A stretch of DNA of 64,000 bases from Streptomyces sp. RB17 (GCF_009604455.1 NZ_WEGL01000001.1:1302001-1366000), one strand, 5' to 3'; positions 11,009-23,421 are shown, numbered from the stretch's first letter. Translations and numbers: made by a program. Notes: a model not told the origin generated them from the letters alone.

Positions 11009-13105
11009 ATGGCCGATCCCTCCAGCTACCGCCCCAGGCCGGGTGAGATCCCGGACTCCCCCGGGGTGTACAGGTTCCGTGACGAGCACCGCCGGGTGAT
11101 CTACGTCGGAAAGGCGAAAAGCCTGCGCCAGCGCCTGGCGAACTACTTCCAGGACCTGGCGAACCTGCACCCGCGCACCCGGACGATGGTGACCACCGCC
11201 GCGTCTGTGGAGTGGACCGTGGTGTCCACGGAGGTCGAGGCCCTTCAGCTGGAGTACTCCTGGATCAAGGAGTACGACCCGCGGTTCAACGTCAAGTACC
11301 GCGACGACAAGAGCTACCCGTACCTCGCGGTGACCATGAACGAGGAGTTCCCGCGCGTGCAGGTGATGCGCGGTCACAAGAAGAAGGGCGTCCGGTACTT
11401 CGGGCCGTACGGGCACGCGTGGGCCATCCGGGACACCGTCGACCTGCTGCTGCGGGTGTTCCCGGTGCGCACCTGCTCGGCCGGCGTGTTCAAGAACGCC
11501 GCCCGCACCGGCCGCCCCTGCCTGCTCGGCTACATCGGCAAGTGCTCCGCCCCCTGCGTCGCCCGGATCAGTCCCGAGGACCACCGGGAGCTGGCCGAGG
11601 AGTTCTGCGACTTCATGGCCGGCCGCACCGGCACCTACCTCCGCCGTCTGGAGAGCCGGATGAGGGAGGCGGCCGAGGAGATGGAGTACGAACGGGCGGC
11701 GCGGCTGCGCGACGACATAGAGGCCCTGAAGAAGGCCATGGAGAAGAACGCCGTCGTGCTCGCCGACGCGACGGACGCCGACCTCATCGCCGTCGCCGAG
11801 GACGAGCTGGAGGCGGCCGTGCAGATCTTTCATGTGCGCGGCGGCCGGGTGCGCGGCCAGCGCGGCTGGGTCACCGACAAGGTCGAGGAGATCACCACCG
11901 GCGCCCTGGTCGAGCACGCCCTGCAGCAGCTCTACGGCGAGGAGACCGGGGACGCCGTCCCCAAGGAGGTCCTGGTCCCGGCGCTGCCCGAGCCCGTGGA
12001 GCCGGTCCAGGAGTGGCTGACCGGCCGCCGCGGGGCGAACGTCTCACTGCGCATCCCGCAGCGCGGCGACAAGAAGGCGCTCATGGAGACCGTGCAGCGC
12101 AACGCCCAGCAGGCGCTCGTACTGCACAAGACCAAGCGCGCCTCCGACCTGACCACGCGCTCGCGCGCCCTGGAGGAGATCGCCGAGGCACTCGACCTGG
12201 ACAGCGCCCCGCTGCGCATCGAGTGCTACGACATCTCGCATCTTCAGGGGGACGACGTGGTCGCCTCCATGGTCGTCTTCGAGGACGGCCTGCAGCGCAA
12301 GAGCGAGTACCGCCGCTTCCAGATCAAGGGCTTCGCCGGTCAGGACGACGTCCGCTCCATGCACGAGGTGATCACCCGCCGCTTCAGGCGCTACCTCGCG
12401 GAGAAGGAGAGGACGGGGGAGTGGGCCGACGGCTCCGGCACCGAGGACGCCCTCACCGACGGCGAGGGCACGCTCACCGGCACGGACGAGATCGCCAACT
12501 CCCTCAAGGACGACGACGGCCGTCCCAAGAAGTTCGCCTATCCGCCGCAGCTCGTCGTGGTCGACGGCGGGCAGCCGCAGGTCGCGGCGGCCCGGCGCGC
12601 CTTGGACGAGCTGGGCATCGACGACATCGCCGTGTGCGGCCTCGCCAAGCGCCTGGAGGAGGTCTGGCTGCCCGGCGACGACGATCCGGTGGTCCTGCCC
12701 CGCACCAGCGAGGGTCTCTATCTGCTCCAGCGCGTGCGTGACGAGGCCCACCGGTTCGCGATCACCTACCAGCGCACCAGACGCGCCAAGCGCTTCCGGG
12801 CCGGCCCCCTGGACGAGGTCCCCGGCCTCGGCGATACCCGCAAACAGGCGCTCATCAAGCATTTCGGCTCGGTGAAGAAGCTGCGGTCCGCCACAATCGA
12901 ACAGATCCAGGAGGTGCCCGGGATAGGCCGGAAGACGGCCGAGACCATCGCCGTGGCCCTCGCCCAGGCGGCCCCGGCCGCACCCGCCGTGAACACGGCG
13001 ACCGGAGAGATCATTGAGGACGAGGAGCCCGATTCGACGGCGGGCTCCTCGGGGGAGCCCGTGACCGCGGGCCCCCCGGACGAACGACGGGGGCAGGAGA
13101 GATGA
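11009..13105 (+). CDS. uvrC: Excinuclease ABC subunit C
   Basis: UvrC makes the dual incisions in nucleotide excision repair; 698 residues. In order: a GIY-YIG nuclease domain (about 17-95, with [25 protein letters not shown]), a cysteine cluster, the UvrB-interacting UVR motif near 205-240, the RNase H-like endonuclease domain and a C-terminal tandem helix-hairpin-helix ([31 protein letters not shown]). Residues about 470-510 are an acidic, glycine/threonine-rich insertion typical of actinobacterial versions. Its stop overlaps the next gene (ATGA at 13102-13105), making it the head of the rapZ-yvcK-whiA operon. Confidence 0.98.
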   Translation: MADPSSYRPRPGEIPDSPGVYRFRDEHRRVIYVGKAKSLRQRLANYFQDLANLHPRTRTMVTTAASVEWTVVSTEVEALQLEYSWIKEYDPRFNVKYRDDKSYPYLAVTMNEEFPRVQVMRGHKKKGVRYFGPYGHAWAIRDTVDLLLRVFPVRTCSAGVFKNAARTGRPCLLGYIGKCSAPCVARISPEDHRELAEEFCDFMAGRTGTYLRRLESRMREAAEEMEYERAARLRDDIEALKKAMEKNAVVLADATDADLIAVAEDELEAAVQIFHVRGGRVRGQRGWVTDKVEEITTGALVEHALQQLYGEETGDAVPKEVLVPALPEPVEPVQEWLTGRRGANVSLRIPQRGDKKALMETVQRNAQQALVLHKTKRASDLTTRSRALEEIAEALDLDSAPLRIECYDISHLQGDDVVASMVVFEDGLQRKSEYRRFQIKGFAGQDDVRSMHEVITRRFRRYLAEKERTGEWADGSGTEDALTDGEGTLTGTDEIANSLKDDDGRPKKFAYPPQLVVVDGGQPQVAAARRALDELGIDDIAVCGLAKRLEEVWLPGDDDPVVLPRTSEGLYLLQRVRDEAHRFAITYQRTRRAKRFRAGPLDEVPGLGDTRKQALIKHFGSVKKLRSATIEQIQEVPGIGRKTAETIAVALAQAAPAAPAVNTATGEIIEDEEPDSTAGSSGEPVTAGPPDERRGQER

Positions 13106-14121
13106 CGGAGCACGACGCACAGCCCACAGCGGAGCGAGATCGGGCCCACAAGGAAGCGGGGCGGAATCAGCCGCACCCCGCGGCGGGAGAGCAGCCCGCG
13201 GCCCAGGAAAACGGAGCACAGGTGAGCACGGACGGTACGCCGGCCGCGGGCCCGGAAGCGGCCATCCCCGAACTGGTGATCATCTCCGGCATGTCCGGAG
13301 CGGGACGGTCGACGGCGGCGAAGTGTCTGGAGGACCTCGGCTGGTTCGTCGTGGACAACCTCCCGCCCGCCCTCATCCCCACCATGGTGGAGCTGGGCGC
13401 CCGCTCGCAGGGCAACGTGGCGCGGATCGCGGTCGTCGTGGACGTGCGCGGCCGGCGCTTCTTCGACAATCTGCGCGAGTCCCTCGCCGACCTGGACACC
13501 CGGGGCGTCACCCGGCGGATCGTCTTCCTCGAGTCCTCCGACGAGGCCCTGGTCCGCCGCTTCGAGTCGGTGCGCCGCCCGCACCCGCTGCAGGGTGACG
13601 GCCGCATCGTCGACGGCATCGCGGCCGAGCGGCACCTGCTGCGCGAGCTGCGCGGCGACGCCGACCTGGTGATCGACACCTCCAGCCTGAACGTGCACGA
13701 GCTGCGCGCCAAGATGGATGCCCAGTTCGCCGGCGAGGAGGAGCCCGAGCTGCGGGCCACGGTGATGTCCTTCGGCTTCAAGTACGGCCTCCCGGTCGAC
13801 GCCGACCTGGTCGCGGACATGCGGTTCCTGCCCAACCCGCACTGGGTCCCGGAGCTGCGCCCGTTCACCGGCCTGAACGAGGAGGTGTCGGCGTATGTCT
13901 TCAACCAGCCCGGCGCGAAGGATTTCCTCGACCGGTACGCCGAACTGCTGCGGCTGATCGCGGCCGGCTACCGGCGTGAGGGCAAGCGGTATGTGACCAT
14001 CGCCATCGGCTGTACGGGCGGCAAGCACCGCTCGGTCGCGATGTCGGAGAAGCTCGCCGCGCGCCTCGCGGCCGAGGGTGTGGAGACGGTGGTCGTGCAC
14101 CGGGACATGGGACGGGAATGA
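13102..14121 (+). CDS. rapZ: RapZ-family nucleotide-binding protein
   Basis: A RapZ/YvcJ P-loop protein, 339 residues from the overlapping ATG. The Walker A motif reads GMSGAGRST, with arginine where most P-loops have lysine. [12 protein letters not shown] and the C-terminal [15 protein letters not shown] block are family hallmarks. In E. coli RapZ senses glucosamine-6-phosphate through its C-terminal domain; in actinobacteria the role is not established. The first 50 residues are low-complexity and hydrophilic; an internal GTG at 13222, preceded by GGAG, is an alternative start. The gene sits in the conserved uvrC-rapZ-yvcK-whiA arrangement and overlaps both neighbours. Confidence 0.95.
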   Translation: MTEHDAQPTAERDRAHKEAGRNQPHPAAGEQPAAQENGAQVSTDGTPAAGPEAAIPELVIISGMSGAGRSTAAKCLEDLGWFVVDNLPPALIPTMVELGARSQGNVARIAVVVDVRGRRFFDNLRESLADLDTRGVTRRIVFLESSDEALVRRFESVRRPHPLQGDGRIVDGIAAERHLLRELRGDADLVIDTSSLNVHELRAKMDAQFAGEEEPELRATVMSFGFKYGLPVDADLVADMRFLPNPHWVPELRPFTGLNEEVSAYVFNQPGAKDFLDRYAELLRLIAAGYRREGKRYVTIAIGCTGGKHRSVAMSEKLAARLAAEGVETVVVHRDMGRE

Positions 14122-15215
14122 CGGAACGTACACGGCGGCTCGGCAGGCTGCGCCGGATGGTGCCCGAGGGGCGTTCGAGCCGTGCCACGGCCGAGGCGGC
14201 CGGGGTGGCCCGCCCCGCCGAGGCCCGCGGCGGCCGGCCCCGCCGCCGGGGCGCACAGCCCAAGGTGGTCGCGCTCGGCGGCGGCATGGGCCTGTCCGCC
14301 TCCCTCGCCGCGCTGCGCCGGATCACCGGGGACCTCACCGCCGTCGTCACCGTGGCCGACGACGGCGGGTCCAGCGGTCGGCTGCGCGACGAGCTGGGCG
14401 TGCTGCCGCCCGGCGATCTGCGCAAGGCACTGGCCGCGCTGTGCGGCGACGACGAGTGGGGCCAGACCTGGGCCCGGGTCATCCAGCACCGCTTCCAGTC
14501 CAAGGGCGATCTGCACGAGCACGCGGTCGGCAATCTGCTGATCGTCGCCCTGTGGGAGCAGCTCGGCGACCACGTCCAGGCCCTGGACCTGGTCGGCAAG
14601 CTGCTCGGTGCGCACGGCCGGGTGCTGCCCATGTCCGCCGTGCCGCTGGAGCTGCAGGCCCTGGTCAAGGGGCACGACCCGGAGCGCCCGGACGACGTGG
14701 ACACCGTGCGCGGGCAGGCGAACGTCGCCCTGACGCCCGGCGAGGTCCAGTCGGTGCACCTGGTGCCGAACGACCCGCCGGCCGTGCCCGAGGCCGTGGC
14801 GGCGGTCCGCGACGCGGACTGGGTGGTGCTCGGTCCCGGCTCCTGGTTCTCCTCGGTGATCCCGCATCTGCTCGTCCCCGAGCTGCTGGACGCCCTCACC
14901 GAGACCAAGGCTCGCAAGGTGCTGTCGCTGAACCTCGCCCCGCAACCGGGAGAAACCGAGGGCTTCTCCCCGCAGCGTCATTTGGAGGTTTTGGGCCGAC
15001 ACGCCCCTAAACTCGCCCTGGACGTGGTGCTGGCCGACGAGGCCGCTGTGCCCGACCGCGACTCGCTCACCGAGGCCGCCAAACGGCTGGGAGCCGCGAT
15101 CGAGCTGGCCCCGGTGGCCCGGACCGACGGAACACCCCGGCACGACCCGGAGCTGTTGGCCGCCGCGTACGACCGTATTTTTCGGATGCATGGAAGGATC
15201 GGCCCATGGCGATGA
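14118..15215 (+). CDS. yvcK: YvcK/CofD-like gluconeogenesis factor
   Basis: A 365-residue member of the YvcK (CofD-like) family. The family motifs are [20 protein letters not shown] near residue 52, [29 protein letters not shown] and [13 protein letters not shown]. In Bacillus YvcK binds UDP-sugars and is needed for growth on gluconeogenic carbon and for cell-wall synthesis; the same role here is inference. The first 50 residues are basic and disordered. It overlaps rapZ by ATGA and whiA by ten bases, and its 3' part probably contains the whiA promoter. Confidence 0.95.
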   Translation: MTERTRRLGRLRRMVPEGRSSRATAEAAGVARPAEARGGRPRRRGAQPKVVALGGGMGLSASLAALRRITGDLTAVVTVADDGGSSGRLRDELGVLPPGDLRKALAALCGDDEWGQTWARVIQHRFQSKGDLHEHAVGNLLIVALWEQLGDHVQALDLVGKLLGAHGRVLPMSAVPLELQALVKGHDPERPDDVDTVRGQANVALTPGEVQSVHLVPNDPPAVPEAVAAVRDADWVVLGPGSWFSSVIPHLLVPELLDALTETKARKVLSLNLAPQPGETEGFSPQRHLEVLGRHAPKLALDVVLADEAAVPDRDSLTEAAKRLGAAIELAPVARTDGTPRHDPELLAAAYDRIFRMHGRIGPWR

Positions 15216-16195
15216 CGGCAGCGGTGAAGGACGAGATCTCCCGGCTTCCCGTCACCCGGACCTGCTGCAGGAAGGCGGAGGTCTCCGCCATTCTGCGGTT
15301 CGCCGGCGGCCTTCACCTGGTGAGCGGGCGCATCGTGATCGAGGCGGAGCTGGACACCGCGATGGCGGCCCGCCGTCTCAAGCGGGACATCCTGGAGATC
15401 TTCGGCCACAGCTCCGAGCTGATCGTGATGGCGCCGGGCGGGCTGCGCCGCGGCTCGCGCTATGTCGTGCGGGTCGTCGCGGGCGGTGACCAGCTGGCCC
15501 GTCAGACGGGGCTCGTGGATGGCAGGGGCCGCCCGATCCGGGGCCTGCCCCCGCAGGTGGTCTCCGGGGCCACCTGTGACGCGGAGGCGGCCTGGCGTGG
15601 GGCCTTCCTGGCGCACGGCTCGCTGACCGAGCCCGGCCGCTCGTCCTCCCTGGAGGTGACCTGCCCGGGGCCGGAGGCCGCGCTCGCGCTGGTCGGTGCC
15701 GCCCGCCGGCTGTCGATCGCCGCGAAGGCCCGCGAGGTGCGGGGCGTGGACCGGGTGGTCGTCCGCGACGGCGACGCGATCGGCGCGCTGCTGACCCGGC
15801 TCGGCGCGCACGAGTCGGTGCTCGCCTGGGAGGAGCGCCGGATGCGCCGCGAGGTGCGGGCCACGGCCAACCGGCTCGCCAACTTCGACGACGCCAACCT
15901 GCGTCGCTCGGCCCGGGCCGCCGTGGCCGCCGGCGCCCGGGTGCAGCGCGCCCTGGAGATCCTCGGCGAGGAGGTCCCCGAGCACCTGGCCGCCGCCGGA
16001 CGCCTGCGCATGGAGCACAAGCAGGCCTCGCTGGAGGAGCTGGGCGCGCTCGCCGACCCGCCGCTGACGAAGGACGCGGTCGCGGGCCGTATCCGCCGAC
16101 TGCTGGCCATGGCCGACAAACGCGCCGCCGACCTGGGCATCCCGGGTACGGAGGCCAACCTCTCCGAGGAGCTGGCGGACAACCTGGCCGGCTGA
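15206..16195 (+). CDS. whiA: Sporulation regulator WhiA
   Basis: WhiA is the developmental transcription factor required with WhiB for sporulation septation; 329 residues. The N-terminal two-thirds is a degenerate LAGLIDADG homing-endonuclease fold ([30 protein letters not shown] at the start), and the C-terminal part is a sigma-region-4-like DNA-binding domain ([26 protein letters not shown]). The ATG lies inside the end of yvcK. WhiA binds GACAC-containing sites; one occurs at 14998-15002. A stable hairpin terminator follows. Confidence 0.98.
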   Translation: MAMTAAVKDEISRLPVTRTCCRKAEVSAILRFAGGLHLVSGRIVIEAELDTAMAARRLKRDILEIFGHSSELIVMAPGGLRRGSRYVVRVVAGGDQLARQTGLVDGRGRPIRGLPPQVVSGATCDAEAAWRGAFLAHGSLTEPGRSSSLEVTCPGPEAALALVGAARRLSIAAKAREVRGVDRVVVRDGDAIGALLTRLGAHESVLAWEERRMRREVRATANRLANFDDANLRRSARAAVAAGARVQRALEILGEEVPEHLAAAGRLRMEHKQASLEELGALADPPLTKDAVAGRIRRLLAMADKRAADLGIPGTEANLSEELADNLAG

Positions 16196-16212
16196 CCCGT
16201 CCGCACGCCAAC

Positions 16213-16253
16213 AGGCCGGTGCCCAGGCCCAGTTGGGGCCTGGGTGCCGGCCT
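16213..16253 (+). terminator. whiA operon terminator
   Basis: Arms at 16213-16230 and 16236-16253 form an 18-bp stem, including two G-U pairs, around a 5-nt loop. It lies 18 nt after the whiA stop. Confidence 0.85.
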
Positions 16254-16369
16254 TCGTGTACCTGACAGCCCCTCATTTGCATGGCTATGAGGCGCTCTTG
16301 ACTCGATCAAGAGGTGGCATGAACCTGGCAACCGTTCGCCGCTGTGGCGGACCACCGCTAGGGGGGTTC

Positions 16370-19333
16370 ATGAGACACAGAGCGAGATCGATCCTCGCTG
16401 TCGGCGCGCTCCTGATCGGCGGAGCGAGCCTCGCACCCGTGGCCCAGGCGCAGAGCGGAAGTCCGGCGACGTCCGACCCGGACGCGGTCAAGGTGTTCCG
16501 AGCCGACGTCACCAAGCAGCAGATCCCGCTGCTCCTCAAGGCCGGCCAGGACGGCGAGGAACTCGCCGAGCAGGTCACCGGAGGCGGCAAGACCGGGAAG
16601 TCCCCGGTCGAGGTCTACCTCACCGACCAGCAGGCCGCGAAACTCCGCGCACAGGGCGTCGACCTGACCGAGCACACCGTCCCGGCCACGGCGGAGGCGC
16701 GCACCGAGAAGGCGTCCCAGGGCGTGTTCCGCCCGTACAGCGGCAACGGCGGGCTCAAGGAGGAGATCCTCCGCACCGCCCAGGCCAACCCCGGCCTGAC
16801 CAAGGTCGAGTCCATCGGCAAGACCGTCGACGGCCAGGACATCCTCGCCCTCAAACTGACCAGGGAGGCCAGGAAGACGAAGGACGGCTCCAAGCCGTCG
16901 GTGCTGTATCTGTCCAACCAGCACGCGCGCGAGTGGATCACACCGGAGATGACCCGGCGTCTGATGCACTACTACCTGGACCGCTACAAGACGGACAAGC
17001 GCATCCGGAAGATCGTCGACTCCACCGAGCTGTGGTTCGTCATCTCGGCCAACCCCGACGGCTACGACTACACGTTCAAGAACCCCACGACCCGCCTGTG
17101 GCGCAAGAACCTGCGGGACGTCAACGGCGACGGGGTCATCGGCACGGGCGACGGCGTCGACCTCAACCGCAACTTCCCCTACAAGTGGGGCTACGACGAC
17201 GAGGGTTCGTCCCCCGAGCCCACCAGCGAGACCTACCGCGGCGCGAGCCCCGAGTCCGAGCCCGAGACCAAGGCGCTGGACGGCTTCGAGAAACGCGTCG
17301 GGTTCAGGTATGCCGTCAACTACCACTCCGCCGCCGAACTCCTCCTCTACGGCGTCGGCTGGCAGGTCGCCACGCCCACCCCGGACGACGTCCTCTACAA
17401 GGCGCTCGCCGGCACCCCGGACGACCCGGCCATCCCGGGCTACCGTTCGCAGGTCTCCTCGGAGCTGTACACCACCAACGGCGAGGCGGACGGGCACGCG
17501 TCGAACGTCAACGGCATCGCGATGTTCACCCCCGAGATGTCGACCTGTCAGACCGCGTCGCAGATCGACCCGAACGACGCCTGGAGGCCCGAGGACTGCC
17601 AGTCGGTCTTCAACTTCCCCGACGACGAGAAGCTGATCCAGCAGGAGTTCGCCAAGAACATCCCGTTCGCGCTCTCCGTCGCCGAGACCGCCGTGCACCC
17701 GGACCGGCCGGTCTCCTCGGTCGGGCTGAGCGCCGCCGACTTCACCCCGGCCGCGTTCCCCACGTCGTACGCCCGGGGCGCGGACCAGCAGGTCTCCGTC
17801 GTCGTCCGCAAGGCGATCCACGACAAGGAGCTGAAGTACCGCGTCGACGGCGGCCGTACGCACGCACGGGCGCTCCGGCACTGGAAGGGCGGCACGACCT
17901 ACGGCGGCCAGGACGACCTGTACTTCGACGAGTACCGGGCCACGGTGCACGGCGCCGAGCCGGGCGACAAGGTCGAGGTGTGGTTCACCGGCGAGACGAA
18001 GGGCGGCAGGAAGGTCTCCAGCTCGCACTTCACGTACACCGTCGCCGAGCGGCCGAAGGCCGACACGCTCGTCGTCGCCGAGGAGGGCGCGGCCGCCACG
18101 CAGGCGCAGAAGTACGTGGACGCGCTGAGGGCGGCCGGGCACCGGGCGCTCGTGTGGGACGTCGCCACCCAGGGCGCCCCGGACGCGCTCGGCGTACTGA
18201 AGCACTTCAAGACGGTCGTGCACTACTCGGGCGCCGTCGGCCCCGGCAACGCCACCCAGCTCCAGCTGCGCGCCTACCTCAACGAGGGCGGCAAGCTGAT
18301 CGAGGCCGGTGAGCTGGCCGGCGGCAGCGTCGACCTCGGCGACGGCACCCTCTCGGACGACTTCAGCCAGTACTACCTGGGCGCCTACAGCCGTACGTCG
18401 ACCAAGGGAGCCACCGGCCTCACCGGCACCGGTGCCCTGGACGGCTACTCCGGCGCCCTCGGCGACGCGCCCGGCAACCCCCTCGACAAGGCCGGCACCT
18501 ACGGCGTCACCTCCGAGGAGCTTCCGGTGTCCGCGTATCCGCAGTTCAAGAGCGCGGGCGCGGGCCGGTTCACCGGGACGGTCAGCCCCTACGGGCCGTA
18601 CTCCGGCTCGTACATGGCCGCCGCGGTGCACACTGACGACGCCTATAAGCGCCTCACCCGCACCATCGACCTCAGCGGTGTCGACGCCGCCGACAAGCCG
18701 GCCCTCACCACCCGGCTGTTGTGGGACACCGAGCCGGGCTACGACCATGCGGTGGTCGAGGCGCACACCGTGGGCGCCGACGACTGGACCACGCTGCCGG
18801 AGGCCGGGGGCGCCACGAAGGCGGCCGTACCGGCGGACTGCGGGCAAGGGTTCCTGATCGCCGAGCATCCGTGGCTGAAGCACTATCTGACGCTCGCGGC
18901 GGGCGCCTGCACCGCGACCGGCACGACCGGCTCCTGGAACAGCCTCACCGGCAGCTCCGGCGGCTGGCAGCAGGTCACCTTCGACCTGAGCGCGTACGCC
19001 GGGAAGTCCGTCGAGGTCTCGATCGGCTACATCACCGACCCGGGCACCGGCGGACACGGCGTGCTCGCGGACGACGCCTCGCTCGTCGTCGGCGGGACGG
19101 CGAAGGAGACCGAGGGATTCGAGTCGTCCCTGGGCGCCTGGCACGTGGCCGGACCGCCCGCGGGCAGCCCGCCGGTGCTGAAGGACTGGGCGCGTTCCGG
19201 GGCGTTGTTCCAGACGTACGGAGCGGTCACCACGGACGACACCGTGCTGCTCGGTTTCGGCCTGGAACAGGTGTCGTCGGCGGCCGACCGGGCAGCCCTG
19301 GTGAGGAAGGCGTTCGCGGCGCTCGGCGGGTGA
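16370..19333 (+). CDS. Secreted M14 zinc carboxypeptidase with C-terminal adhesive domain
   Basis: A 987-residue exported peptidase. The signal peptide ends around APVAQAQS. Zinc ligands are visible as HAREW (near 183-187) and the histidine of NYHSA (near 317), with the catalytic glutamate in FTPEMSTC (near 388). The C-terminal half is non-catalytic: a region with dyad strands and a final block (GWQQVTFDLSAYAGKSVEVS, GVLADDASLVVGG) resembling the MAM-like domain of immune inhibitor A peptidases. ATG 16370 is chosen for the GGGGGG ribosome-binding tract and the signal peptide that follows. It lies alone between whiA and gap. Confidence 0.9.
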   Translation: MRHRARSILAVGALLIGGASLAPVAQAQSGSPATSDPDAVKVFRADVTKQQIPLLLKAGQDGEELAEQVTGGGKTGKSPVEVYLTDQQAAKLRAQGVDLTEHTVPATAEARTEKASQGVFRPYSGNGGLKEEILRTAQANPGLTKVESIGKTVDGQDILALKLTREARKTKDGSKPSVLYLSNQHAREWITPEMTRRLMHYYLDRYKTDKRIRKIVDSTELWFVISANPDGYDYTFKNPTTRLWRKNLRDVNGDGVIGTGDGVDLNRNFPYKWGYDDEGSSPEPTSETYRGASPESEPETKALDGFEKRVGFRYAVNYHSAAELLLYGVGWQVATPTPDDVLYKALAGTPDDPAIPGYRSQVSSELYTTNGEADGHASNVNGIAMFTPEMSTCQTASQIDPNDAWRPEDCQSVFNFPDDEKLIQQEFAKNIPFALSVAETAVHPDRPVSSVGLSAADFTPAAFPTSYARGADQQVSVVVRKAIHDKELKYRVDGGRTHARALRHWKGGTTYGGQDDLYFDEYRATVHGAEPGDKVEVWFTGETKGGRKVSSSHFTYTVAERPKADTLVVAEEGAAATQAQKYVDALRAAGHRALVWDVATQGAPDALGVLKHFKTVVHYSGAVGPGNATQLQLRAYLNEGGKLIEAGELAGGSVDLGDGTLSDDFSQYYLGAYSRTSTKGATGLTGTGALDGYSGALGDAPGNPLDKAGTYGVTSEELPVSAYPQFKSAGAGRFTGTVSPYGPYSGSYMAAAVHTDDAYKRLTRTIDLSGVDAADKPALTTRLLWDTEPGYDHAVVEAHTVGADDWTTLPEAGGATKAAVPADCGQGFLIAEHPWLKHYLTLAAGACTATGTTGSWNSLTGSSGGWQQVTFDLSAYAGKSVEVSIGYITDPGTGGHGVLADDASLVVGGTAKETEGFESSLGAWHVAGPPAGSPPVLKDWARSGALFQTYGAVTTDDTVLLGFGLEQVSSAADRAALVRKAFAALGG

Positions 19334-20707
<1,374 letters not shown>

Positions 20708-20745
20708 TCGCCGCGAAGAGCGGCAGCAGGACCTTGATGTGAGAG

Positions 20746-20785
20746 CAGGGCTCGGGCAGCGCACCGCCGCGCTGTCCGGGCCCTG
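20746..20785 (+). terminator. Hairpin between gap and pgk
   Basis: A 16-bp stem (20746-20761 with 20770-20785), including two G-U pairs, encloses an 8-nt loop. It lies 38 bp after gap and 66 bp before pgk, so it may terminate or attenuate rather than split the operon. Confidence 0.75.
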
Positions 20786-20851
20786 TCTCGCGTACGGACC
20801 ACGTCCTTTTACGATCAGGTGCACCACGAGCCCTCCTTTGGAGTCCACTCA

Positions 20852-22063
20852 ATGAAGACGATCGACGAACTTCTCGCCGCCGGCGTGAGCGGCAAGCGGG
20901 TCTTCGTCCGCGCCGACCTCAACGTGCCGCTGGACAGCGGCACCATCACCGACGACGGCCGGATCCGCGCCGTACTGCCCACCGTCAAGGCCCTCGCGGA
21001 CGCGGGCGCCAAGGTGGTCGTCGCCTCGCACCTGGGCCGCCCCAAGGGCGCCCCGGACCCCGCGTTCTCCCTCGCGCCGGCCGCCTCCCGCCTGGGTGAA
21101 CTCCTCGGCTCCGCCGTGGCCTTCGCGGCCGACACCGTGGGCCCCTCCGCCCAGGACACGGTCGCGGGCCTCAGCGACGGGCATGTCGCCGTCCTGGAGA
21201 ACCTGCGCTTCAACCCCGGCGAGACCAGCAAGGACGACGCCGAGCGCGGCGCGTTCGCCGACCGGCTCGCCGCCCTGGCCGACGTCTACGTCGGCGACGG
21301 CTTCGGCGCGGTCCACCGCAAGCACGCCTCCGTGTACGACCTCCCGGCCAGGCTGCCGCACTACGCCGGCCACCTCATCGCCACCGAGGTCGGCGTCCTG
21401 AAGCAGCTCACCGAGGACGTCAAGCGCCCCTACGTCGTCGCGCTCGGCGGCGCCAAGGTCTCCGACAAGCTCGCCGTCATCGACCAGCTGCTCGGCAAGG
21501 CCGACCGGCTGCTGATCGGCGGCGGCATGGCCTACACCTTCCTCAAGGCCAAGGGCTACGAGGTCGGCATCTCCCTCCTGCAGGAGGACCAGATCCCGGC
21601 CGTCACCGAGTACATGGAGCGCGCCGAGAAGCTGGGCGTCGAGCTCGTGCTTCCCGTCGACGTCCTGGTCTCCCGGGAGTTCCCGGACCTGAAGACCAAG
21701 GCGCCGGCCGACTACGACGTGGTCGATGCGGACAAGATCCCCGCCGACCAGGAGGGCCTGGACATCGGCCCGAAGACCCGAGAGCTGTACGCCTCGAAGC
21801 TCGCCGACGCCGCGACCGTCTTCTGGAACGGTCCCATGGGCGTCTTCGAGCACCCCGACTACGCCGGAGGCACCCGGGCCGTCGCCCAGGCCCTCGTCGA
21901 CTCGGACGGCTTCACCGTCGTCGGCGGCGGTGACTCCGCCGCCGCCGTGCGTACGCTCGGCTTCGACGAGAACGCATTCGGCCACATCTCGACCGGTGGC
22001 GGCGCCTCCCTCGAATACCTCGAGGGCAAGACGCTCCCCGGCCTCGCCGCACTGGAGGACTGA
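20852..22063 (+). CDS. pgk: Phosphoglycerate kinase
   Basis: PGK, 403 residues, makes ATP from 1,3-bisphosphoglycerate. Family motifs are [14 protein letters not shown] at the N-terminus, [18 protein letters not shown] and GGGDSAAAV near the end. The ATG at 20852 is preferred to one 33 bases upstream because TTTGGAG stands eight bases before it and the protein then starts like its homologues. tpiA follows after five bases, so the two are co-translated from one transcript. Confidence 0.98.
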   Translation: MKTIDELLAAGVSGKRVFVRADLNVPLDSGTITDDGRIRAVLPTVKALADAGAKVVVASHLGRPKGAPDPAFSLAPAASRLGELLGSAVAFAADTVGPSAQDTVAGLSDGHVAVLENLRFNPGETSKDDAERGAFADRLAALADVYVGDGFGAVHRKHASVYDLPARLPHYAGHLIATEVGVLKQLTEDVKRPYVVALGGAKVSDKLAVIDQLLGKADRLLIGGGMAYTFLKAKGYEVGISLLQEDQIPAVTEYMERAEKLGVELVLPVDVLVSREFPDLKTKAPADYDVVDADKIPADQEGLDIGPKTRELYASKLADAATVFWNGPMGVFEHPDYAGGTRAVAQALVDSDGFTVVGGGDSAAAVRTLGFDENAFGHISTGGGASLEYLEGKTLPGLAALED

Positions 22064-22068
22064 CCTCG

Positions 22069-22845
22069 ATGAGCACGCGCACGCCGCTGATGGCGGGCAA
22101 CTGGAAGATGAACCTCAACCACCTCGAGGCCATCGCGCACGTCCAGAAGCTCGCCTTCGCCCTGGCCGACAAGGACTACGAGGCCGTCGAGGTCGCCGTC
22201 CTGCCCCCCTTCACCGACCTGCGCTCGGTGCAGACCCTGGTCGACGGTGACAAACTCAAGATCAAGTACGGTGCCCAGGACATCTCGCAGCACGACTCCG
22301 GGGCCTACACCGGCGAGATCTCCGGCCCGATGCTGGCCAAGCTGAAGTGCACCTACGTGGTCATCGGCCACTCCGAGCGCCGCCAGTACCACGACGAGAG
22401 CGACGAACTCGTGAACGCCAAGGTCAAGGCCGCCTACAAGCACGGCCTGACCCCGATCCTGTGCGTCGGCGAGGAGCTCGACGTCCGCGAGGCGGGCAAC
22501 CACGTCGCCCACACCCTCGCCCAGGTCGAGGGCGGTCTGAAGGACCTTCCGGCCGAGCAGGCCGAGACCGTCGTGATCGCCTACGAGCCCGTGTGGGCCA
22601 TCGGCACCGGCAAGGTCTGCGGCGCCGAGGACGCCCAGGAGGTCTGCGCCGCCATCCGCGCCAAGGTCGCCGAGCTGTACTCCCAGGACGTGGCCGACAA
22701 GATCCGCATCCAGTACGGCGGCTCCGTGAAGGCCGGCAACGTCGCCGAGATCATGGCGCAGGCCGACATCGACGGCGCCCTGGTCGGCGGCGCCTCGCTG
22801 GACGCCGACGAGTTCGTCAAGATCGTGCGCTTCCGCGATCAGTGA
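22069..22845 (+). CDS. tpiA: Triosephosphate isomerase
   Basis: TIM-barrel enzyme interconverting dihydroxyacetone phosphate and glyceraldehyde-3-phosphate, 258 residues. The catalytic lysine (AGNWKMN), histidine (VIGHSERR) and glutamate loop ([11 protein letters not shown]) are present, as is the C-terminal phosphate-binding GGSV/GGAS pair. It is tightly coupled to pgk and followed by a strong terminator. Confidence 0.98.
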   Translation: MSTRTPLMAGNWKMNLNHLEAIAHVQKLAFALADKDYEAVEVAVLPPFTDLRSVQTLVDGDKLKIKYGAQDISQHDSGAYTGEISGPMLAKLKCTYVVIGHSERRQYHDESDELVNAKVKAAYKHGLTPILCVGEELDVREAGNHVAHTLAQVEGGLKDLPAEQAETVVIAYEPVWAIGTGKVCGAEDAQEVCAAIRAKVAELYSQDVADKIRIQYGGSVKAGNVAEIMAQADIDGALVGGASLDADEFVKIVRFRDQ

Positions 22846-22889
22846 CGCACGCTGTGAGTAGGCGGTAGCGGCGATACGTCGTACCCTTG

Positions 22890-22919
22890 CGGGGGCACAG
22901 CCGACATGCTGTGCCCCCG
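22890..22919 (+). terminator. Terminator after tpiA
   Basis: A perfect 12-bp stem (22890-22901 with 22908-22919) encloses a 6-nt loop, 45 bp after the tpiA stop and just before secG. Confidence 0.85.
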
Positions 22920-22953
22920 TCGTCCATCCGAATCCGAGGAAGTTGGTCCAGCC

Positions 22954-23190
22954 GTGGTTTTGGGGTTCTCGATCGCCCTGATCGTCTTCAGCCTGCTGCT
23001 GATGCTGCTGGTGCTGATGCACAAGGGAAAGGGCGGCGGCCTCTCCGACATGTTCGGTGGCGGCATGCAGTCCTCCGTCGGCGGCTCCTCGGTCGCCGAG
23101 CGCAACCTGGACCGGATCACCATCGTGGTCGGCCTGGGGTGGTTCGCGTGCATCATCGTCCTCGGCATGTTGATGAAGACGAACAGCTGA
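22954..23190 (+). CDS. secG: Preprotein translocase subunit SecG
   Basis: A 78-residue membrane protein of the SecYEG channel with two transmembrane helices: FSIALIVFSLLLMLLVLM, a cytoplasmic loop with HKGKGGGLSDMFGGG, and ITIVVGLGWFACIIVLGML. The GTG at 22954 gives a protein starting MVLGFSIAL, as expected for the family; GAGGA lies 12 bases upstream, slightly far. The position next to tpiA is conserved in actinobacteria. Confidence 0.95.
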   Translation: MVLGFSIALIVFSLLLMLLVLMHKGKGGGLSDMFGGGMQSSVGGSSVAERNLDRITIVVGLGWFACIIVLGMLMKTNS

Positions 23191-23421
23191 CGCGAACAGC
23201 TGACACTCCGCGCAGCTCGCACATCACGCATATTCGGTACGTAAGGCCCCATGTTCGGTACGCGCTCCTGGGCGCGGCCTATCATGGGGCTTGCGTCTGG
23301 GAGCGGGGCCCGTGTAACTCCAATCACTGGACGCGCGTTGGGCCTTACGTAGACTGAGGCGCTCGCAGCGAAGCGGAACGCCGACTCGCTTCGCGGCACC
23401 ATTACGCAGGGAGTTACGACC
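23191..23421. promoter_or_regulatory. rbpA upstream region with direct repeats and nested hairpin
   Basis: TTCGGTACG occurs twice, at 23233-23241 and 23254-23262, exactly 21 bp apart (two helical turns). A nested dyad, GCCCCATG (23246-23253) with CATGGGGC (23283-23290), encloses a smaller GCGC stem. These may combine a secG terminator with control sites for rbpA. No unambiguous promoter hexamers were found. Confidence 0.4.
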
